Shown: positions 34,662 to 43,562, counted from the stretch's first letter. The stretch: 64,000 nt of DNA from an uncultured Rhizobiaceae group bacterium (GCA_937930845.1 CALHBJ010000004.1:62001-126000); one strand, 5' to 3'. Numbers and translations: made by a program. The notes: generated from the sequence alone by a model not told the origin.

Positions 34662-35594
34662 TTAATCAAACAAACTTGAAACCGACTGCTCCAGGGCGGT
34701 TCGCCTGATGGCTTCTCCCAGCAGTTCGGCAATGGACAGGATGCGAATATTTTTTGCGCCTTCGACGGCGGAGGTCACAGCGATCGAATCTGTGATGACA
34801 AGTTCCGTCAGCTTGGACTTGCCAATGCGGTTGACGGCTTCTCCCGAGAGTACGCCATGGGTGATGTAGGCGGCGACGCTTGTTGCCCCCTGATCGAGCA
34901 GAGCTTCGGCGGCGTTGCACAAGGTGCCGCCGGAATCGATGATATCATCCACGAGGATGCAATCATGGCCCGTTACGTCTCCGATCACATTCATGACCTT
35001 GGATTCACCTGGCTTGTCCCGCCGCTTGTCGACGATGGCCAGGGGCGTGTTAACGCGGCTGGCCAATGCGCGGGCGCGCACAACCCCACCCACGTCAGGC
35101 GATACCACCATCAGGCTTTGGGTATTGTATCTGGCTTTGACATCCTTGCTCATCTCGGGAATGGCAAAGAGATTGTCGGTTGGAATGTCGAAAAAGCCCT
35201 GAATTTGAGTGGCATGGAGATCAAGGGTCAGCACCCGGTCCGCACCAGCTTCAACGATCAGATTTGCTACCAGTTTGGCAGAAATGGGGGTGCGCGGGCC
35301 TGGCTTTCTATCTTGTCTTGCATAGCCAAAATAGGGGAGAACGGCCGTTATGCGGCGCGCTGAAGACCGGCGCGCCGCATCAATCATGATGAGCATTTCC
35401 ATGAGATTGTCATTGGCCGGATAGGATGTGGACTGGAGAATGAAAACATCTTCCCCGCGCACATTTTCCTTCAGTTCAACGAAAATCTCCTGGTCAGCAA
35501 ACCGCCGCACATCGCAACTGCCCAGCTGCGTGTCCAGATAGTTTGCGATGTCGCGGCTCAGACCACTATTTGAATTGCCGGCAAAAAGCTTCAT
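34662..35594 (-). CDS. prs: Ribose-phosphate pyrophosphokinase
   Basis: 310 residues, class I PRPP synthetase. It makes PRPP from ribose 5-phosphate and [27 protein letters not shown] is the catalytic flexible loop and signature, [16 protein letters not shown] the ribose-phosphate region, and [21 protein letters not shown] the PRPP-binding loop. It sits between a phosphoribosyltransferase and the NCS1 permease, so it would supply the co-substrate for salvage of the imported base. Whether it is the only prs of this genome or a dedicated extra copy cannot be seen here. Confidence 0.95.
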   Translation of the reverse strand: MKLFAGNSNSGLSRDIANYLDTQLGSCDVRRFADQEIFVELKENVRGEDVFILQSTSYPANDNLMEMLIMIDAARRSSARRITAVLPYFGYARQDRKPGPRTPISAKLVANLIVEAGADRVLTLDLHATQIQGFFDIPTDNLFAIPEMSKDVKARYNTQSLMVVSPDVGGVVRARALASRVNTPLAIVDKRRDKPGESKVMNVIGDVTGHDCILVDDIIDSGGTLCNAAEALLDQGATSVAAYITHGVLSGEAVNRIGKSKLTELVITDSIAVTSAVEGAKNIRILSIAELLGEAIRRTALEQSVSSLFD

Positions 35595-35632
35595 GTCATC
35601 CGCGCTATTTTCATGTTGTTGTCAGGCCGCCC

Positions 35633-36253
35633 CTAGACCGGAAAGGCCATCTGCGGCTTGTAGGTTTCAAAACTCTTGAGCGTTTGGGAATTGGCCTGCT
35701 TTTGCCATTCACTTCCCGGCACCACAGCCGTGACGCAATGATATTTCTCGCGATAGACCTTGGTGTTTTCATTATCTTCCATGACGATCGCTACCATTCC
35801 GGCGACTTGTCCGCTTTGTTGTTCCACGAGTTGAATTGCGCCGTGCATGGAGCCGCCCGTTTCCACCCATTGATCCACAAGAAGTACGCGGGTGTTGGGG
35901 GCAAAGGCGGGCTTACGCATTTCCATGTCCTGGGTGCGGCCCGAATAGTTTGTAAACGATGCGCTGTCCGTCTCGACACATAATTTGCCAGCTTTTCGGA
36001 TTGGCAAAAAGCCTTTGCCTATGCGCGTGGCAATGCCTGAGCCAAGCACAAAACCCATGGCATCAAGGCCAGCAACCACATCAATTGTGTTGGGGTCAAG
36101 ATCTGCACACAAATCATCAAGCAGATCGTGGAACGCGCGGCCATTGATGTAAATCGATGTGGGGTCGAGCCAGGCAAATTTATCGCCTTTGGTGTTGGGA
36201 GCCATGAGCGGGAGGTACCAACGATCATCTCTTGGGCCTTTGTTGTCGGTCAT
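35633..36253 (-). CDS. Phosphoribosyltransferase (adenine phosphoribosyltransferase-like)
   Basis: 206 residues from the ATG at 36253, which overlaps the upstream stop by ATGA. VVAGLDAMGFVLGSGIATRIGKGFLPIRKAGK resembles the APRT substrate-binding region, and RVLLVDQWVETGGSMHGA is the PRPP-binding loop, with Gln-Trp where DD(E) acid pairs usually stand, as in APRT-like outliers. It would couple a base to PRPP and release pyrophosphate. Longer N- and C-termini than APRT suggest a distinct subfamily. The base is unknown; adenine is only one candidate. Confidence 0.8.
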   Translation of the reverse strand: MTDNKGPRDDRWYLPLMAPNTKGDKFAWLDPTSIYINGRAFHDLLDDLCADLDPNTIDVVAGLDAMGFVLGSGIATRIGKGFLPIRKAGKLCVETDSASFTNYSGRTQDMEMRKPAFAPNTRVLLVDQWVETGGSMHGAIQLVEQQSGQVAGMVAIVMEDNENTKVYREKYHCVTAVVPGSEWQKQANSQTLKSFETYKPQMAFPV

Positions 36254-36999
36254 GTGTTGTCTCCTGTCTTGGTGAATTCCATCAACTTGGCCAAGCGGGC
36301 CGGATCGATGTTGTAAAAATCTTCTTTGATATTGATGCCCGTGGATACCAGCACACAATCGACATGGGGCAGGTAGTCGCTGACATTCTCAGGCGTTATT
36401 CCCGAAGCCAGCGCCAGAGGTGTTGTGCCACAGGCTTTGCGGAAGGTTGTGATCTTGTCCAAATCTGCCGAATGGCCAGTGGCGATGCCCGACGTTGTCA
36501 CAACATCCATCAGTCCACAGGCCAGGCGAGCGCTGGTGGCATGATCGGCGGGGTCCACATCGCGTTGTTTCTTGAATGCGGTGCCGCCAAAATATAGGCC
36601 ATCCCAGCCACATTGGCGCTTGATGGCTTGAATTTCGGTGGCTTCGTCCTGGGCATCTTCGCCACGCCGTTCATCGACACGGGCATCGTCGGCCCAATAA
36701 GCGTCCACACGAATGCCTTCCTTTTGCAGATCGGCCAGGATGGGAAAGGCCGTTTTGCCGGTTACCGCAAGGAAATTGACGCCGATCCACAGATCGGGAA
36801 ATTGTTGCCGCACATGGCGGATGATTGGCAAGAATTGCGGATAGTCAAAGTCATGGTTGATGAGGAAAATACCAGGGCAACCAGCATCCATTGCCAGCCC
36901 GGCATTCTTGGTGGCCTGATCATTATCAAGCACATGGATAACCGGCAGCACGACCAATCCCTGGCTTGAAAACACCTTTTGGAATTTCTCTCGATCCAC
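36250..36999 (-). CDS. TIM-barrel protein of unknown function (BtpA-like)
   Basis: About 249 residues from a GTG at 36999, chosen because AAGGA lies six bases before it; the track begins at an ATG five codons earlier that has no ribosome site. VVLPVIHVLDNDQATKNAGLAMDAGCPGIFLIN, WIGVNFLAVTG, DGLYFGGTAFKKQRD and VVTTSGIATGHSAD are consecutive barrel strands and loops, recalling the BtpA/SgcQ group and nucleotide-handling barrels. It is the first gene of the operon with phosphoribosyltransferase, prs and permease, and is divergent from a LysR regulator. Function unknown. Confidence 0.65.
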   Translation of the reverse strand: MDREKFQKVFSSQGLVVLPVIHVLDNDQATKNAGLAMDAGCPGIFLINHDFDYPQFLPIIRHVRQQFPDLWIGVNFLAVTGKTAFPILADLQKEGIRVDAYWADDARVDERRGEDAQDEATEIQAIKRQCGWDGLYFGGTAFKKQRDVDPADHATSARLACGLMDVVTTSGIATGHSADLDKITTFRKACGTTPLALASGITPENVSDYLPHVDCVLVSTGINIKEDFYNIDPARLAKLMEFTKTGDNT

Positions 37000-37050
37000 G
37001 CAACGTCCTTCCATTTTTGTTGAAGCTAGGCCACGTCAGTTGCATTTGGG

Positions 37051-37081
37051 AAATTTATTGTTTTAATTCTTCTATAAATTT
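37051..37081. promoter_or_regulatory. Inverted repeat AAATTTAT-N15-ATAAATTT, putative LysR operator
   Basis: Perfect 8-bp arms in the 82-97 bp divergent region between the TIM-barrel operon and the LysR gene, immediately before the LysR start. The same ATAAATTT octamer appears twice upstream of the ABC transporter operon. Confidence 0.5.
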
Positions 37082-37096
37082 TGATGGAGGTGCCCC

Positions 37097-38005
37097 ATGG
37101 CCATTAACTTGCCCACAGATTTGCTGCGCAGCTTCATCACTGTAGCTGATCTGGGCGGATATACGCGGGCTGGCGAGGTGCTTAATCGCAGTCAGCCGGC
37201 CATCAGCCTGCAGATGAGGCGGCTGGAAGAACTGGTGGATGCCCAGCTGATCACCCATGACGGGCGGCAGCTGAACCTCACCGAAGCTGGCGAGATACTC
37301 AGTGCTTATGCGCGCCAGATATTGCATCTCAATGATGATGCGATTGCCCATTTTCGACCCACGGACATTTCCGGCACGATTAGAATCGGTTTGCCCACAG
37401 ATTATGCCGTTTCGTATCTTCAGGATGCAGTTGCCCATTTCGCGTTGGAAAATCCGGACCGGAATCTGGAGATATGCTGTGATCTGTCCGCCAATCTGCT
37501 CAATAGCCTGCACGGCAATCAGATTGATCTGGTTGTTGCTTTGGTTGCCGAGGACAAAAAGCAATATCTGGTTCATGCCTGGGAAGAACGCCCCGTTTGG
37601 GTGGTCGGCAAGAACTCGAAGGCCGACAAGGAAGTTCCCCTGCCGCTCGTTGGCCATTTTGAAAATTGTGAATATCGAAAGCGCATGACCGCTGCCTTGA
37701 AAAGCCAGGACAGGCAATGGCGTCACGCCTATACCAGCCCGGACATCTCCGGCGTTCAGGACGCGGTTGAGATTGGACTGGGCCTAACCGCACTGACCAG
37801 GGCAACGCTTACAAACGATATGCGGGTGTTGGATGAAGCCGATGGTTTCCCCGAACTGGAAAAAATCAGAATTGGATTGTTCTATAAATTACCAAGAATG
37901 CCGGAAGCCGGGCGGGAAATCGCCAACCATTTGATTGATAATATTGACCGGGCGACCAATGTGCATTTCACGCGCTCGATGCATCCCCAGATGATTGGGT
38001 CATAA
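37097..38005 (+). CDS. LysR family transcriptional regulator
   Basis: 302 residues. The N-terminus LPTDLLRSFITVADLGGYTRAGEVLNRSQPAISLQMRRLEELV is the winged helix-turn-helix, followed by the periplasmic-binding-like effector domain (GTIRIGLPTDYAVSYLQ). It lies between the divergent salvage operon and the co-directional ABC/deaminase operon and probably controls both, because ATAAATTT repeats occur on both sides. GGAGG precedes the ATG. The effector may be a nucleobase or derivative. Confidence 0.9.
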   Translation: MAINLPTDLLRSFITVADLGGYTRAGEVLNRSQPAISLQMRRLEELVDAQLITHDGRQLNLTEAGEILSAYARQILHLNDDAIAHFRPTDISGTIRIGLPTDYAVSYLQDAVAHFALENPDRNLEICCDLSANLLNSLHGNQIDLVVALVAEDKKQYLVHAWEERPVWVVGKNSKADKEVPLPLVGHFENCEYRKRMTAALKSQDRQWRHAYTSPDISGVQDAVEIGLGLTALTRATLTNDMRVLDEADGFPELEKIRIGLFYKLPRMPEAGREIANHLIDNIDRATNVHFTRSMHPQMIGS

Positions 38006-38039
38006 ATTTCTTTGATGATTGTATCAAAAGGATAAATTT
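38002..38039. promoter_or_regulatory. ATAAATTT direct repeats and TTTGAT-N6-ATCAAA upstream of the ABC operon
   Basis: ATAAATTT at 38002-38009 and 38032-38039 bracket the inverted repeat TTTGAT-GATTGT-ATCAAA at 38011-38028. The octamer matches the arms of the repeat upstream of the LysR gene, which suggests one regulator. Confidence 0.45.
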
Positions 38040-38083
38040 TAATAATATCGCAAACTGACGTTAGACTTTTGTCTGTTGGGGAT

Positions 38084-38126
38084 CATCGGTCCGATAATAA
38101 ATTCTAAATTGTGGTGCAGACCGATG
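38084..38126 (+). promoter_or_regulatory. Possible leader hairpin before the ABC operon
   Basis: CATCGGTC at 38084-38091 can pair with GACCGATG at 38119-38126 across a 27-base loop; the first arm can instead form ATCGG-T-CCGAT locally. It lies 42-84 bp before the binding-protein start. This may be a leader RNA structure or a pair of protein sites; it matches no riboswitch I know. Confidence 0.25.
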
Positions 38127-38167
38127 CCAATGTGGAAGTATTGAAACGGGAGCTAAGGAAAAAGACC

Positions 38168-39301
38168 ATGACATTTAAGGCTACAGATATCTTGAAGCCC
38201 ACACGCCGCGAGATTTTGAAGATTTCGGGTGCAGCGGCATTGAGCGCACCGTTCGTGAGCCGGGCCTGGGCTCAGGTGACTGAAATCAATATGTTGGCTT
38301 GGTATGGCCATGGCGAAGCTGACATTGTGGGGGAGTATGAGGCGGCCAATAATGTGAAATTCAAGCCCAAATATTATGCCGGTGGCGACAATATGCTGGC
38401 CTTGATTGCCCAGTCACCTCCCGGCACATATGACCTTATTCTTTCCGATGGCGAATTTGTGCAGCAGCTGAACGCGGCTGGCTATATCGAAGAAATGAAT
38501 GCGGCGGACTATCCCTTTGATGACATGCTGCATTCGGACTTTGAGAAATTCCCGGGCCATTGGAAAGACGACAAGCTCTATTCCATGATCCTGCGCGGCG
38601 GTCATCTGGGCGTTTCCTACAACAAGAATTCTGTGTCTGCAGAAGAAGCCGCCAGCTATAAATGTTTTTGGAAACCGGAGTTGAAGGGCAAGGTTGGCCA
38701 TTTCGACTGGCACTTGCCCAGCCTTGGAATGATGAGTCTTTACAACGGGAACGCGGCGTCGCTTTTCGATGTGGATGAAGCGGCCTGGACCAAGTTGAAA
38801 GAAACTACCCTGTCGCTGCGGCCGCAGGTTGGCGGCTTCTTCGATTATGGCGGCACCTTCAACTCACTGAAAAACGGTGAGATGCAGGCCATGTGTGGCA
38901 TTGGTGACTGGATCACAGGTGTTCTGGAACGGGATGGTGCGCCGGTTGCGTCCGTAATTCCAAAAGAAGGTGGCATTCAGTTTACGGAGAGCTATTCCAT
39001 CGGCAAGGGATCTGAAAAAGCCGACGAGGTGACAAAATTCATCCAGTACATGATGTCTGCGGACGGCCAAGTGAAGTCAGCCCAGATGAAAGCCTATCCT
39101 GGATTCTGTGTGACCAAAGCCGGGCGCGCGAAACTGCAGGAAGTAGACCCCAAAGAAGCTGCGCGTTCAGGACAGGTTGAGGGCAATTCAAATGACCCCA
39201 TCGCCCTGATCAATGAAGGCCGTATTCATTATCGCGACATTCCTAAGCAGCAATCGCTTGAGGACTGGAACGACTTCTGGTCGGAATACAAGAACGCCTA
39301 A
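38168..39301 (+). CDS. ABC transporter, periplasmic substrate-binding protein (PotD/PotF type)
   Basis: 377 residues from the ATG MTFKATDILKP at 38168; the track adds 19 codons. TRREILKISGAAALSAPFVSRAWA is a signal peptide with a twin-arginine motif, so Tat export is likely. The mature part follows the spermidine/putrescine-binding pattern: INMLAWYGHGEADIVGEYEAANNVKFKPKYY, TYDLILSDGEFVQQLNAAGYIEEMN, LRGGHLGVSYNKNSV and SYSIGKGSEKADEVTKFIQYMM. It starts an operon with two permeases, an ATPase and three enzymes. The cargo is probably a nitrogen compound that the deaminase or hydrolase acts on, not necessarily a polyamine. Confidence 0.88.
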   Translation: MTFKATDILKPTRREILKISGAAALSAPFVSRAWAQVTEINMLAWYGHGEADIVGEYEAANNVKFKPKYYAGGDNMLALIAQSPPGTYDLILSDGEFVQQLNAAGYIEEMNAADYPFDDMLHSDFEKFPGHWKDDKLYSMILRGGHLGVSYNKNSVSAEEAASYKCFWKPELKGKVGHFDWHLPSLGMMSLYNGNAASLFDVDEAAWTKLKETTLSLRPQVGGFFDYGGTFNSLKNGEMQAMCGIGDWITGVLERDGAPVASVIPKEGGIQFTESYSIGKGSEKADEVTKFIQYMMSADGQVKSAQMKAYPGFCVTKAGRAKLQEVDPKEAARSGQVEGNSNDPIALINEGRIHYRDIPKQQSLEDWNDFWSEYKNA

Positions 39302-39318
39302 GCGTCAAAATGGCATAA

Positions 39319-39349
39319 GGGGAGGCGGCGTGGTTGCGCCAGCCTCCCC
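39319..39349 (+). promoter_or_regulatory. Intercistronic hairpin downstream of the binding-protein gene
   Basis: GGGGAGGC-GGCG pairs with CGCC-A-GCCTCCCC (12 pairs, one bulged A, six-base loop) between the binding-protein and first permease genes. There is no T-run, so mRNA stabilisation of the binding-protein transcript is more likely than termination. Confidence 0.6.
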
Positions 39350-39384
39350 GATACCTGACCTTTCGGGTCTATCAAGGAGTGGAC

Positions 39385-40269
39385 TTGTCGCAGCTCAATC
39401 CCGTCCAGAACGCTTCGCCAACTGAACGTCGCATGGACATATTTGCCTTGACGTGGCGTCTGCCAATCATCGTTTGGCAGATATTGTTTTTTGTCGGGCC
39501 GCTCTTGTTCATGGTCGCCATGTCGTTCTTCCTGGTGAAGAATTACGTGATGCAGGAGACCTTTGTTTTCGACAATTGGTCGAAAATGTTCTCCAGAGGG
39601 TATTTCCGCGACAGCTATTTTCTAACCCTGTTCCTGGCAACGCTGTCCACCATCGTGGCCTCGCTTGTGGCGTTTCCAGCATCCTTTGCGCTTGCTTTCA
39701 AAGTGTCGGAATCCACACGGCGCTGGGCCTTGTTCCTGCTCATTATTCCGTTTTTCACCAGCTATCTGGTGCGGATTTTTGCCTGGTATGTCATCCTGGC
39801 TGAATCAGGGGCGATCAATGCGGTGTTGTCCACAATTGGCCTTAGGCCTTACACAATGCTGAACACCAAATTCGGCACGATTGTTGGCTACATGACCCTG
39901 ACATTGCCGTTGGTGGTTGTTTTGCAGACGTTTTCGCTTGCCAATGTTGACCGCAATCTGGTGCAGGCGGCCCACAATCTGGGGTGTTCGCCATGGCGCA
40001 CGGTTTACACCGTTATCATTCCCCTGGCGAAAACCGGTCTGATCGTTGCTGCGCTGTTTTGTTTCATATTGTCTTTTGGTGACTTTGTGAGCCCCTATTA
40101 TCTGGGCGGGTCGAAACCGCCGACCTTGCCGATATTGATCATCGATACCACAAAATCCGGCCAACAATGGCCGCGGGCGGCGGTGATTGCCGTGGTTATG
40201 ATGGCGACATTGATCACCATAGCCTTTGCGGCCATTACGCTGGCTTATCGTAAGCGGGCAAGCCGATGA
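39385..40269 (+). CDS. ABC transporter permease (PotB type)
   Basis: About 294 residues. I place the start at a TTG (39385) with AAGGAG five bases upstream; an ATG at 39433 and the track's TTG at 39334, inside the hairpin, are alternatives. Six membrane segments. The conserved permease loop is QAAHNLGCSPWRTVYTVIIPLAKTGL (EAA motif), and SFGDFVSPYYLGGSKPPTLPILI follows as in PotB/PotH. It is coupled to the next gene by ATGA. Confidence 0.88.
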   Translation: MSQLNPVQNASPTERRMDIFALTWRLPIIVWQILFFVGPLLFMVAMSFFLVKNYVMQETFVFDNWSKMFSRGYFRDSYFLTLFLATLSTIVASLVAFPASFALAFKVSESTRRWALFLLIIPFFTSYLVRIFAWYVILAESGAINAVLSTIGLRPYTMLNTKFGTIVGYMTLTLPLVVVLQTFSLANVDRNLVQAAHNLGCSPWRTVYTVIIPLAKTGLIVAALFCFILSFGDFVSPYYLGGSKPPTLPILIIDTTKSGQQWPRAAVIAVVMMATLITIAFAAITLAYRKRASR

Positions 40270-41063
40270 GATCTTCAAGCTTTCTCAGTGGAATATTGCG
40301 CGGCTATACGGTGTTGATGTTTGCCTTTGTCTTTGCGCCAATTGCATTTAGCGTGATCTTCTCGTTCAACTCCGCGCGCTTCCCAACCATCCCGTTGGAA
40401 TCCTTTACCCTGCATTGGTATCAAACGATCTGGGCTGACCCCGATGTTTGGGAGGCGTTGCGAAACAGTGTGATTGTTTCCCTGTGCACATCGGTCTTGG
40501 CAACGGCGCTTGGGTTCGCCACGGCCTATACCGATTATCGATATAATTTCCGGTTCAAGAGTGCTTATCTGGCACTGGTTCTGTTGCCCCCCACGATTCC
40601 GCTGATCATCATGGCGCTGGCGATGTTGGCTTGGTTTTCCAAGATTGGCGCGTCCGGCGAATTGTGGTCGATCATCATTGCCCACACCGTTCTGGCGGCC
40701 CCGTTTGCGATGGCGATTACCCGCTTGCGGCTGAACCAGATGGACAAGGATCTGGAATCTGCGGCCTGGAATTTGGGCGCCAGTGAATGGCGCGCCATGC
40801 GCGAAGTCATCATTCCGTTTTGCAAACCCGCGCTTATTTCAGCGGCGTTTTTGACTGCAGCGGTCTCGTTCGATGAATTTGCAATCGCCTGGTTTGTTTC
40901 AGGATTGAACAAGACCGTTCCCGTGCTCATCCTGGAAATTGTTCAGGGCAATATCGACCCGCAGGTGAACGCCATCGGCACGCTGGTGTTTATGGTTTCG
41001 ATCACCCTTGTTGTGGCCGCACAGGTATTTTTCTCACTTCGTCAAAGCAAGAGCAGCACATGA
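40266..41063 (+). CDS. ABC transporter permease (PotC type)
   Basis: 265 residues with six membrane segments. The EAA loop reads ESAAWNLGASEWRAMREVIIPFCKPALISAAF, followed by SFDEFAIAWFVSGLNKTVPVLILEIV, the pattern of PotC/PotI. Both ends overlap neighbours by four bases. It forms the import channel with the preceding permease. Confidence 0.9.
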   Translation: MRSSSFLSGILRGYTVLMFAFVFAPIAFSVIFSFNSARFPTIPLESFTLHWYQTIWADPDVWEALRNSVIVSLCTSVLATALGFATAYTDYRYNFRFKSAYLALVLLPPTIPLIIMALAMLAWFSKIGASGELWSIIIAHTVLAAPFAMAITRLRLNQMDKDLESAAWNLGASEWRAMREVIIPFCKPALISAAFLTAAVSFDEFAIAWFVSGLNKTVPVLILEIVQGNIDPQVNAIGTLVFMVSITLVVAAQVFFSLRQSKSST

Positions 41064-42166
41064 GTACCCCCCTCGTTTCAATGGAAAATGTTGACAAGAA
41101 CTTTGGCACTTTCACAGCGGTTCGGAACCTGAATCTGACAATCGACAAAGGTGAGTTTGTCGCGATTATGGGAACATCGGGTTGTGGCAAAACCACAACA
41201 TTGCGGATGTTGGCTGGTCTGGAACAACCGTCGGCGGGGACAATTCGCATCGCCGGCAAACTGATGAATGATGTGCGCCCCCATGAACGTGACACGCCAA
41301 TGGTGTGGCAATCATTGGCTTTGTTCCCTTTTCTCAATGCGCGCGAGAATGTGGAATTTGGTCTGAAAATGCGAAACCAGCCAGCTGATTTGCGGCGCAA
41401 GAAAGCGCTTGATTGGCTGGACCGTCTGGGCGTGGCCGAATTTGCCGAACGCAATGTGGAAACTTTGTCGGGTGGTCAAAAGCAGCGGGTGGCACTGGCC
41501 CGGTCTCTGGTCACGGAACCGCAACTCTTATTGCTCGACGAGCCGCTTTCGGCGCTCGATGCGCATCTGGTGATCAGAATGCAGTCTGTGCTCACCAAAT
41601 TGCAGCGCGAACTGGGTATCACATTTGTCTATGTGACCCATTCCCAGTCGGAGGCATTTGCCATGGCCGACCGGGTCATCATCATGTCGAATGGAGAAAT
41701 TGCTCAAACCGGTTTGCCGCGGGATATTTACCGAGAGCCGGCAAACCGTTTCGTGGCTGAATTCGTTGGCCGCAACAATATTATCAGCGGTGACGTGCGC
41801 AAAGTTACGGGCAAGAAAATTGAGATTGTTTCGCCAACGGGCACCTTCAAACTCAATGCCGGTGGCGGAACCAGTGCCGGGGTTGTGCCAGCGGTGGGGG
41901 AGTCCGTTGCATTTGTGATCGCGGCTGACCTGGTGGAAATTACCCGCACCCGACCCAAAGCCGACAATGTGGTTGAATGCAGTTTGATTTCCGAAGAGTT
42001 TATCGGGGCCATGGTCACGCTGTTTTTGGAAACGGAAGATGGCACCGAGTTCAAAGTGCAGTTGCAGGAAAGGGAATTGGCCACCCTGGACCACAATGGC
42101 GGCGGCTCGTTCTATCTTGGTTGGCAGGCGGCAAGTGCGCACCTGTTGCCAAATGAGGCGGTGTGA
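41060..42166 (+). CDS. ABC transporter ATP-binding protein (PotA type)
   Basis: 368 residues. MGTSGCGKTTTLRMLAGLE is Walker A, MVWQSLALFPFLNARENVEFGLKMR the Q-loop region, LSGGQKQRVALARSL the signature, LLLLDEPLSALDAHL Walker B and YVTHSQSEAFAMADR the H-loop. The C-terminal third is a TOBE domain. The stop overlaps the start of the deacetylase-like gene, so catabolic genes are coupled to the importer. Confidence 0.92.
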   Translation: MSTPLVSMENVDKNFGTFTAVRNLNLTIDKGEFVAIMGTSGCGKTTTLRMLAGLEQPSAGTIRIAGKLMNDVRPHERDTPMVWQSLALFPFLNARENVEFGLKMRNQPADLRRKKALDWLDRLGVAEFAERNVETLSGGQKQRVALARSLVTEPQLLLLDEPLSALDAHLVIRMQSVLTKLQRELGITFVYVTHSQSEAFAMADRVIIMSNGEIAQTGLPRDIYREPANRFVAEFVGRNNIISGDVRKVTGKKIEIVSPTGTFKLNAGGGTSAGVVPAVGESVAFVIAADLVEITRTRPKADNVVECSLISEEFIGAMVTLFLETEDGTEFKVQLQERELATLDHNGGGSFYLGWQAASAHLLPNEAV

Positions 42167-43047
42167 TGATCCTTAACCCAATTCCCTGGCCAAATGGTGC
42201 AAAATGCGCTTGCGCAATCACCTTTGATATGGATGCGGATAGTTTGATCCATGTATCGCGTCCCAATGATGGCCATCAACGGTTATATCCCATTTCCATG
42301 GGGCGATATGGCCCCACGGTCGCTGTTCCGCGCATCCTGGAAACCTATCGGCGGCTGGGGTTGAAGCAGTCCTTCTTTATTCCCGGCTGGTGCCTTGAAA
42401 ATTATCCCGATGCGGTTGAAGCGATTCTCAAGGGCGGCCATGAAATTGGCCATCACGGCTGGATTCATGAAGACCCCATTGTCACAGCTGGTGGACAGCG
42501 CGAGCCGTTCGAAAAAGCACTGCGTGCCCATGAGAAAATCTGCGGGCGGCGGCCAAAAGGGTATCGGGCGCCGGTCTACAACGTTACGCCCGAAGTCGTC
42601 GATCTGCTGATCGAGCATGGCTTCGATTATGACAGTTCCCTGATGGCGGACGATATTCCCTACCGGATGAAAACGGATGCGGGCGTGCTCTATGAAATGC
42701 CGGTGCATTGGGGAACCGATGACTGGCCGCCTTTCGCCCATTATGACGAAATTGGGTATATGATGCCCGTGCGTTCCCCAAGTGCGGGGCTGGCCGGATT
42801 CTGGGAGGAATTTGAAGCGCAATATGAAGCGGGCGGATTTTTCATGCTGATTGTCCATCCGTTTCTGACCGGACGGTTGGCGCGTTGGCGGCTGGTGGAA
42901 CAATGGTTGGAAAACATTCTCAACAGCCATGATGTCTGGTTTGCACCACTTGAAGAGATTTGCGACCATGTGAAATCCGTTGAACAGGCGGGCACTGCAA
43001 AAATTCGAACCGAAAATCTCCCCTATTATGACATCCCGCAGAAATGA
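42166..43047 (+). CDS. Polysaccharide deacetylase (NodB)-family hydrolase, PuuE/allantoinase-like
   Basis: About 293 residues from the ATG at 42166 (a GTG one codon earlier also possible). CAITFDMDADS holds the catalytic and metal aspartates, and GGHEIGHHGWIHEDP the H-x3-H metal motif of the NodB fold; RAPVYNVTPEVVDLLIEHGFDYDSSLMADD and LIVHPFLTGR are also conserved. Cytosolic members of this style open cyclic ureides or amides, as metal-independent PuuE allantoinase does. Placed in an ABC importer operon with a cytosine deaminase, it may hydrolyse a cyclic amide rather than a polysaccharide. Confidence 0.82.
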   Translation: MILNPIPWPNGAKCACAITFDMDADSLIHVSRPNDGHQRLYPISMGRYGPTVAVPRILETYRRLGLKQSFFIPGWCLENYPDAVEAILKGGHEIGHHGWIHEDPIVTAGGQREPFEKALRAHEKICGRRPKGYRAPVYNVTPEVVDLLIEHGFDYDSSLMADDIPYRMKTDAGVLYEMPVHWGTDDWPPFAHYDEIGYMMPVRSPSAGLAGFWEEFEAQYEAGGFFMLIVHPFLTGRLARWRLVEQWLENILNSHDVWFAPLEEICDHVKSVEQAGTAKIRTENLPYYDIPQK

Positions 43048-43064
43048 GATGCTGAGGAAAACCC

Positions 43065-43514
43065 ATGCTGGACGACGTTGACCGTAAGTATCTCGATCTT
43101 GCCTACGCGGAAGCAAAGGCAGGGTTTGACGAGGGGGGGTGCCCGATTGGCAGCGTGTTGGCCCGTGGCAGCGCGTTAATCGCCCAGGGGAGAAACCAGC
43201 GCGTGCAGGGGGGTGACCCCATCGCCCATGGTGAAATGGATTGCCTGCGCAAGGCGGGGCGTCAAAAATCCTATCGCGGTATGACGCTCTATACATCCTT
43301 GTCGCCGTGCATGATGTGTTCTGGCACAATTGTGCAATTCGGCATTCAGCGGGTTGTTGTGGGGGAGAACATCAATTTTGGCGGCAATGAAGAATTTCTG
43401 CGTGAACGCGGCGTTGAGGTTATCGTTGTGAATGACAATAATTGCATCGCGCTTATGAAGCGTTTCATTGAAGAGAAGCCGCAATTGTGGGCCGAAGATA
43501 TTGCCGAGGAATAG
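43065..43514 (+). CDS. Cytosine deaminase, fungal (Fcy1)-like nucleoside-deaminase family
   Basis: 149 residues. PIAHGEMDCLRKAGR holds the zinc His and catalytic Glu (HGE), and TSLSPCMMCSGTIVQFGI the PCxxC zinc cysteines. VVVGENINFGGNEEFLRERGVEVIVV and the C-terminal MKRFIEEKPQLWAEDI resemble the yeast enzyme much more than tRNA adenosine deaminase TadA or the amidohydrolase CodA. It would convert cytosine, or a related aminopyrimidine, to uracil with release of ammonia. It follows the NodB-family gene after 17 bp in the importer operon. Confidence 0.85.
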   Translation: MLDDVDRKYLDLAYAEAKAGFDEGGCPIGSVLARGSALIAQGRNQRVQGGDPIAHGEMDCLRKAGRQKSYRGMTLYTSLSPCMMCSGTIVQFGIQRVVVGENINFGGNEEFLRERGVEVIVVNDNNCIALMKRFIEEKPQLWAEDIAEE

Positions 43515-43562
43515 TCGAGATCGATAAGGCGCGGCGCGCGCGGTTTTCGTTGAAAGTGCAGC

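Noticed and set aside
38006-38167. Guanidine or other known riboswitch before the importer operon
   Set aside because: I could not match the conserved loops of any riboswitch class; only simple inverted repeats are visible.
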